This document shows positions 21,654 to 25,522 of a stretch of DNA of 25,522 nt, in pieces (positions within the stretch are counted from its first letter, which is position 1; every line of letters starts with the position of its first letter). The notes under the pieces were generated by a model. The model had not been told where the DNA came from, searched no databases, and worked only from the letters and a program-made list of their open reading frames with translations. The DNA lies in contig JASFRI010000012.1 of the NCBI GenBank assembly GCA_050115015.1, positions 1-25,522 on the forward strand. The letters are read 5' to 3'. This stretch comes from JASFRI01 sp050115015 (lineage in GTDB: Bacteria > Acidobacteriota > Polarisedimenticolia > CBDVAL01). The translations under genes were made by a program, and so were the position numbers.

Positions 21654-23180
21654 TTGCCCCCTCCCCGCCTGCTGATCACGGGCGCGTCCGGCTTCGTCGG
21701 GCGCCGCCTCGTCGCGGAGCTCCAGGAGCGCTACCAGGTGATCGGTCTGGCCCGGCGCTCCCGCACCGTCGCGGGGGTTCCCGAGCATCCCAACCTCTCC
21801 TGGATCCAGTGCGATATCGGTGACGGCCGGGCCGTCGAGCGCGCGTTCTCCCGCATCCGGGAGGACGGGGACCCCCGGGTGGTGTTCCATCTGGCGGCGC
21901 ACTACGACTTCACCGGCGTGGAGAGCGTGGACTACTGGAGGACCAACGTCGACGGGCTGCGCCACGTGCTCGAGCAGTGCCGGCCCATCTCCCTGGAGCG
22001 TTTCGTGTTCGCCAGCTCCGTCGCGGCCTGCCGCTTCCCCCCTCCCGGCCGGGCGCTGGACGAGGACAGCCCGAGCCTCGGCGACCACATCTACGCGGTG
22101 ACGAAGCACCTGGGGGAGGAGATGCTCGCGGAGTATTCCGGTTCCGTCCCCTCGGTGATCGTCCGGTTCGCCGCCCTCTTCTCCGACTGGTGCGAGTATC
22201 CGCCGCTGTTCGCCTTCCTGCGGACCTGGACGTCGAACGCCTGGAACCGGGATCTGCTCGCCGGCAAGGGGCGCTCGGCCATCCCCTACCTTCACGTCCG
22301 GGACGCCGTGGCGTTCCTCCTGCGGCTCCTGGAACGGCGCGAGGCGCTCGCGGACGGGGAGGTGCTGATCGCGAGCACCGACGGCGCGGTGTCCCATGCC
22401 GAGCTGTTCGACGTGGTCACCGCCGTGGCCGCCGACGGTCGGCGGCGCCCCCGCTTCGTCCCGAGGCCGCTGTGCCGGATCGGCCTCCACGCGATGGACC
22501 GGGTCGGGCAGCTCCTCGGGCAGCGCCCGTTCGAGCGCCCGTGGATGGGACGCTACATCGACCTGGCCCTCACCGTCGACGGGGGCCGGACCCGGCGGAA
22601 GCTCGGGTGGGCCCCCCGGGCCCGCCTGGAGATCCTGCGCCGCATGCCCTTCCTCCTGGAGAACCTGGGGACCCATCCCACCGAGTGGTACCGCCGCAAC
22701 GAGGCCAAGCTGAAGCCGCCCCGGCTGACCACCGCCCTGGTGATCCACGGGATCCTGGAGCAGTCGGAGTCCCGGATCGTCGACGAGATGGTCGCCCTCC
22801 TGCGCTCCCCGGGCTCCGAGCGCTTTCGCCGCTACCGCGACCGGCCGCCCGGGGATCTGGAGTGGGACGTCCGCGTGGCGGTCCGCCACCTCCTCAACGC
22901 CATCCGCACCCAGGACCGCGCGGTGCTCGGCGCCTACTGCCGGGACCTGGCAGGGCGCCGGTTCCGGGAGGGCTTCTCCGGCGAGGAGGTGCGGGAAGCC
23001 GTCTGGCTCCTGGCCGGGATCTGCGAGGGCATCCTGCGCCAGGAAGACGGGGACCTGTCCGCCCGGGAGGCCCTGTCCCACGTGACGACGACGCTGCGCT
23101 TCGCCTGCGACCAGATGGAGGACGTCTTCGAGGAGCTGGAGGGCCCCCCGGGGGGATGGCGCGGCCTAGGCGCGCCCTGA
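21654..23180 (+). CDS. NAD-dependent epimerase/dehydratase (extended SDR) with extra helical C-terminal domain
   Basis: 508 residues from TTG 21654, right after the Rieske stop, with a GGGGTGA-type ribosome site. Residues 1-~330 are an extended short-chain dehydrogenase: GASGFVG nucleotide-binding loop (10-16), catalytic YAVTK, a Ser in FASSVAA, and a PYLHVRDAV segment typical of sugar or sterol epimerase-like enzymes. Residues ~358-508 form a separate, mostly alpha-helical domain (HGILEQSESRIVDEMVALLRS, VRVAVRHLLNAIRTQDRAVL, FACDQMEDVFEELEG) that faintly resembles RsbRD-type N-terminal domains of stress-signalling proteins. Substrate unknown. The last 15 bases overlap the end of a convergent gene. 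Confidence 0.85.
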   Translation: MPPPRLLITGASGFVGRRLVAELQERYQVIGLARRSRTVAGVPEHPNLSWIQCDIGDGRAVERAFSRIREDGDPRVVFHLAAHYDFTGVESVDYWRTNVDGLRHVLEQCRPISLERFVFASSVAACRFPPPGRALDEDSPSLGDHIYAVTKHLGEEMLAEYSGSVPSVIVRFAALFSDWCEYPPLFAFLRTWTSNAWNRDLLAGKGRSAIPYLHVRDAVAFLLRLLERREALADGEVLIASTDGAVSHAELFDVVTAVAADGRRRPRFVPRPLCRIGLHAMDRVGQLLGQRPFERPWMGRYIDLALTVDGGRTRRKLGWAPRARLEILRRMPFLLENLGTHPTEWYRRNEAKLKPPRLTTALVIHGILEQSESRIVDEMVALLRSPGSERFRRYRDRPPGDLEWDVRVAVRHLLNAIRTQDRAVLGAYCRDLAGRRFREGFSGEEVREAVWLLAGICEGILRQEDGDLSAREALSHVTTTLRFACDQMEDVFEELEGPPGGWRGLGAP

Positions 23181-23564
23181 GCCGCGGGCGCTGCGGCGGA
23201 GGGCCCACACGAGGGCGGCCATGAGGGCGTCCCCGGCGGCGGAGACCGGGATCGGCCAGGGGACCGGCTCGAACCAGGGGGCGGTGACCAGGAACACCAC
23301 GGCGAGGCACTTCGTGATCAGCAGCAGCGTGACCCCCCGGTACCGGGACCACTCGTAGAGATACGCCACCGCCACGACCACGTGGAAGGCCCCCGCCTGG
23401 CGGGCGAAGAAGCGCGGCTGGAGAGCGGCGAAGCCCCCGAGGCGGACCCCCCAGTCCGGGGCGAACAGCAGGACGGCGGCGATCCCCAGGCTGTGGAGGG
23501 CGATGGCCGCCACCAGCCACCCCAGGACGCGCTCCCGCCCCGTCGCCGCGATCCCGTCGCTCAT
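23166..23564 (-). CDS. Small four-helix membrane protein of unknown function
   Basis: 132 residues; ATG overlaps the stop of the upstream SGNH hydrolase gene (ATGA). Four hydrophobic segments are visible: LGWLVAAIALHSLGIAAVLLF, AGAFHVVVAVAYLY, VTLLLITKCLAVVFLVTA and the last segment SAAGDALMAALVWAL. The FFARQAGAFH segment before helix 2 may be a conserved loop. No family recognised with confidence. Coupling to the SGNH gene suggests a shared envelope-related role. Confidence 0.75.
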   Translation of the reverse strand: MSDGIAATGRERVLGWLVAAIALHSLGIAAVLLFAPDWGVRLGGFAALQPRFFARQAGAFHVVVAVAYLYEWSRYRGVTLLLITKCLAVVFLVTAPWFEPVPWPIPVSAAGDALMAALVWALRRSARGSGRA

Positions 23565-24589
23565 CCGCGCGGCCTCCCGTCCAGGAGCCCCCTCGCCGCG
23601 AGGAAGCCGGCGAACCGGGTGCACAGCGCCTCCGAGGGGTGCCAGAAGTCCCCGGGGGTCTCCTCCAGCGGAACCCCCGCGGCGGCCGCGTCCTCCAGGA
23701 CCGGAAGGAGATCGAAGTACCGGTAGCCCCCGGCGTCCAGCAGCTCCAGGGCACGGGCCCGGGAGCGCCGCTCCAGCTCGCTCCAGGAGCCCGGGGGCTT
23801 GAAGGCCGGAAGCAGGATGACGCTGAAGCGGATGCCCTCCCCCGCCAGCTCGTCCCGCAGGGAGGCCAGGTCCCGCGCGGTACGCTCGGCCATCGGGATC
23901 ATCGGGTCCGCGAACTGCCTGCGGATGCGGACCCAGCTCCCCAGCAGCAGCCGGTAGACCCGGCTGTGCTGGAACGCCCAGGCCCCCGCCGGTCCCAGCG
24001 AGAGCTCCGGCGAGTAGACGACGAGCCGGCCCCGGTCCCGGAACGCCACCGGCGTCGGGGAGAAGTCGTTGTTGTGGAACAGGAGGATCACATGGTCCGG
24101 CCGGATCCGCGGGTCGAGCCGGTGGTAGTACGCCGCCTCCTGGACGACGTTGTAGGACTCGACGCCGGCGTTCCAGTACTCGAACCCGTCCCCCCCGTCC
24201 AGGCCCGCCAGCGCCTCCTGGAGGCAGCCCCGGGCGGTGACGCTGTCCCCCAGGAACAGCAGCCGCCGGCGTCCCGCCGTCTTCTCCAGCGGGTAGTCGT
24301 TGAAGAGGGTGCCGTGCTCGCTGTAGAGCGCGCTGCCGAACCGGGGGCGGAAGCCGAGCTCGGGGTCGGTGACGAAGGCGTCCTGCATCCGGGCGTCTCC
24401 CTGGCGGAACCACTGGTACTCCCTCCCGACGGCGAAGCCGCTGTCCGGCGCCAGGAGCCGGAGCACCACCTCGCCCCCGGCCAGCGCGACCAGCGTGGCC
24501 ACGAGGAGCACCAGGACGTTTCCGACCCGGGACCGTGTCTTCGACGGAATCGCGAACCCTCCGGGACCCTGCGGCGGGTCCGGGCCCAT
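23561..24589 (-). CDS. Membrane-anchored SGNH/GDSL-family hydrolase
   Basis: 342 residues from ATG 24589. N-terminal signal anchor (~23-47, VGNVLVLLVATLVALAGGEVVLRLLA, preceded by KTRSR). SGNH blocks: Ser116 in LFLGDSVTARG, Asn173/174 in LLFHNNDFSP, and Asp314/His317 in DFWHPSE complete a catalytic triad. The family includes esterases and acyltransferase-like proteins acting on cell-envelope or exported polysaccharides; the substrate here is not evident. The start is uncertain: the frame is open further upstream, no good ribosome site precedes the ATG, and a TATAAT overlaps it. It forms a coupled pair with the downstream membrane protein. Confidence 0.82.
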   Translation of the reverse strand: MGPDPPQGPGGFAIPSKTRSRVGNVLVLLVATLVALAGGEVVLRLLAPDSGFAVGREYQWFRQGDARMQDAFVTDPELGFRPRFGSALYSEHGTLFNDYPLEKTAGRRRLLFLGDSVTARGCLQEALAGLDGGDGFEYWNAGVESYNVVQEAAYYHRLDPRIRPDHVILLFHNNDFSPTPVAFRDRGRLVVYSPELSLGPAGAWAFQHSRVYRLLLGSWVRIRRQFADPMIPMAERTARDLASLRDELAGEGIRFSVILLPAFKPPGSWSELERRSRARALELLDAGGYRYFDLLPVLEDAAAAGVPLEETPGDFWHPSEALCTRFAGFLAARGLLDGRPRG

Positions 24590-24704
24590 TATAGCGGCGC
24601 CCGGCGGGCTCCCCGCTCGGGCAGGACGCGGCGGCGGGGAACTGGCATAATCAACCTCGCGAACGGACACCGGCCCCCAGGTCGGACCAGGAAGAGGAAA
24701 ACCC

Positions 24705-25124
24705 ATGCGGTTCCACATCCGGCCCATCGAGTACTTTCACACCCAGGTCCCCGACGTCCCCGGCGAGGCCCACAAGCTGCTGGCGACGCTCGCCGAGGGA
24801 GGGATCAACCTGCTCGCCTTCACCGCGGTCCCTTGCGGGCCGATGCGCACCCAGCTCACGCTGTTCCCGGAGGAGCCGGCCCAGATCGCCCGGGAGGCGG
24901 CGCGCTCCGGCATCCGGCTGGACGGCCCCCACCGCGCCCTGCTGGTGCGGGGGGACGACCGTCTCGGTGCCTTCGCGGACATCCATCGCCGCCTCTACCA
25001 CGCCGGCGTCAACGTCTACGCCTCCAGCGGCATCGTGGACGCCGCGGGAAGCTACGGCTACGTCCTCTACGTCCGGCCGGAGGAGTTCACGCGGGCCGTG
25101 GAGGCGTTGCGCCTGGATGCCTAG
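24705..25124 (+). CDS. ACT-domain protein
   Basis: 139 residues, ATG 24705 behind GGAAGAGGA. Residues ~10-70 look like an ACT fold (YFHTQVPDVPGEAHKLLATLAEGGINLLAFTAVP), and ~78-137 a second, similar unit (RALLVRGDDRLGAFADIHRRLYHAGVNVYASSGIVD). Tandem ACT domains bind amino acids or other small ligands and regulate enzymes. No catalytic domain is attached. The gene stands alone and converges on rmlB with 3 bases between stops. Ligand unknown. Confidence 0.82.
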   Translation: MRFHIRPIEYFHTQVPDVPGEAHKLLATLAEGGINLLAFTAVPCGPMRTQLTLFPEEPAQIAREAARSGIRLDGPHRALLVRGDDRLGAFADIHRRLYHAGVNVYASSGIVDAAGSYGYVLYVRPEEFTRAVEALRLDA

Positions 25125-25127
25125 CGG

Positions 25128-25522
25128 CTAGCGCCCACGGCCCTCGGCCCGCCGGCGCCGGACGAGATAGTCCCCGGAGAGGATGCGCGCCCACCAGCGC
25201 TCATGGGTGAGGTACCAGTCGATGGTGGCGCGCAGCCCGTCCTCGAACCGCCAGCGCGGCGCCCACCCCAGGTCCCGCCGGGCCCTCCGGTTGTCGATGG
25301 CGTAGCGCCGGTCGTGCCCCGGCCGATCGACGACGTGCTCGAGCTGGTCCGGCGGCCGGCCGAGGAACCGGAGGATGCGGCGCGCGACCTCCAGGTTCTT
25401 CCGGGGGCTGTTCCCGCCGAGGTTGTAGGTCTCGCCGGGGCGCCCCCGGTCGGCGGCACGCAGCAGGCCGTCGCAGTGGTCCTGCACGTGAATCCAGTCG
25501 CGCACGTAGAGCCCGTCCCCGT
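25128..25522 (-). CDS. rmlB: dTDP-glucose 4,6-dehydratase, C-terminal part (cut off by window edge)
   Basis: About 131 C-terminal residues are visible; the 5' part lies beyond the right edge. Recognisable RmlB segments are DGLYVRDWIHVQDHCDG, GETYNLGG, the VVDRPGHDRRYAID motif and DLGWAPRWRFEDGLRATIDWYLTHERWW. The enzyme converts dTDP-glucose to the 4-keto-6-deoxy sugar, the second step of dTDP-rhamnose synthesis. Catalytic residues (YxxxK) are outside the window. Other rml genes may lie beyond the edge. Confidence 0.92.
   Translation of the reverse strand, partial: GDGLYVRDWIHVQDHCDGLLRAADRGRPGETYNLGGNSPRKNLEVARRILRFLGRPPDQLEHVVDRPGHDRRYAIDNRRARRDLGWAPRWRFEDGLRATIDWYLTHERWWARILSGDYLVRRRRAEGRGR

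Noticed and set aside
24588..24593. TATAAT on the minus strand at the start of the SGNH gene
   Set aside because: It overlaps the likely ATG, has no -35 partner at 16-18 bases and would start transcription inside the gene, so it is not listed as a promoter; it remains a reason to doubt the chosen start.
23639..25210. Plus-strand open frame of 523 codons running through the SGNH and ACT genes
   Set aside because: It crosses two well-supported genes on both strands and shows no domain or ribosome site.

Overview
This is a roughly 70 % GC bacterial chromosome segment with dense, alternating-strand gene blocks. Many genes are joined by 4-base ATGA overlaps. Taxonomy cannot be fixed from sequence alone. 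A secreted tricorn-type protease, MauG-like peroxidase, Hyb-type hydrogenase and GC-rich codon use would suit an Acidobacteriota- or Myxococcota-like Gram-negative lineage; that is inference.

Left region (1-9188). The window opens inside a secreted galactose/glyoxal oxidase-like protein with a ricin-type lectin domain (minus strand, 3' end missing). Next is a minus-strand pair: a small YtkA-like periplasmic protein and a MauG/cytochrome c peroxidase-like di-heme protein that lacks an ATG, GTG or TTG start. A large exported tricorn-protease homologue follows on the plus strand. Then come tRNA-Pro(UGG) with its own promoter, a cysteine-rich secreted protein of unknown function with a near-consensus sigma-70 promoter, and a plus-strand acyl-CoA dehydrogenase-fold flavoprotein.

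Centre (9198-21117). This is the main feature: an almost complete [NiFe]-hydrogenase island. On the minus strand, hybO-hybA-hybB-hybC-hybD have the same order as the Escherichia coli hydrogenase-2 operon: Tat-exported small subunit, four-cluster ferredoxin, NrfD-type quinone-reactive membrane subunit, large subunit, and maturation endopeptidase. Divergent from it, hypF-hypC-hypD-hypE make and deliver the Fe(CN)2CO group. Convergent with hypE is a minus-strand nickel pair, hypB followed by a histidine-rich NicO/UreH-like membrane transporter. No hypA is visible. The hybO-hypF intergenic region holds a 50-bp inverted repeat whose two arms each read as a sigma-54 (-24/-12) promoter, one firing toward each operon. 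This suggests joint RpoN-dependent control of structural and maturation genes. The small subunit carries glycine at both positions where oxygen-tolerant hydrogenases have extra cysteines, so a standard, oxygen-sensitive H2-uptake enzyme feeding the quinone pool is predicted.

Right region (21231-25522). A Tat-exported Rieske protein is followed within 3 bases by an SDR-type epimerase with an extra alpha-helical C-terminal domain. Opposing it are a membrane-anchored SGNH hydrolase and a small four-helix membrane protein. A plus-strand ACT-domain protein and the C-terminal part of dTDP-glucose 4,6-dehydratase (rmlB, cut by the window edge) complete the window.

No insertion sequences, CRISPR arrays or phage genes were seen. 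Because the DNA is GC-rich, long open frames occur antisense to nearly every gene; these were treated as shadows.
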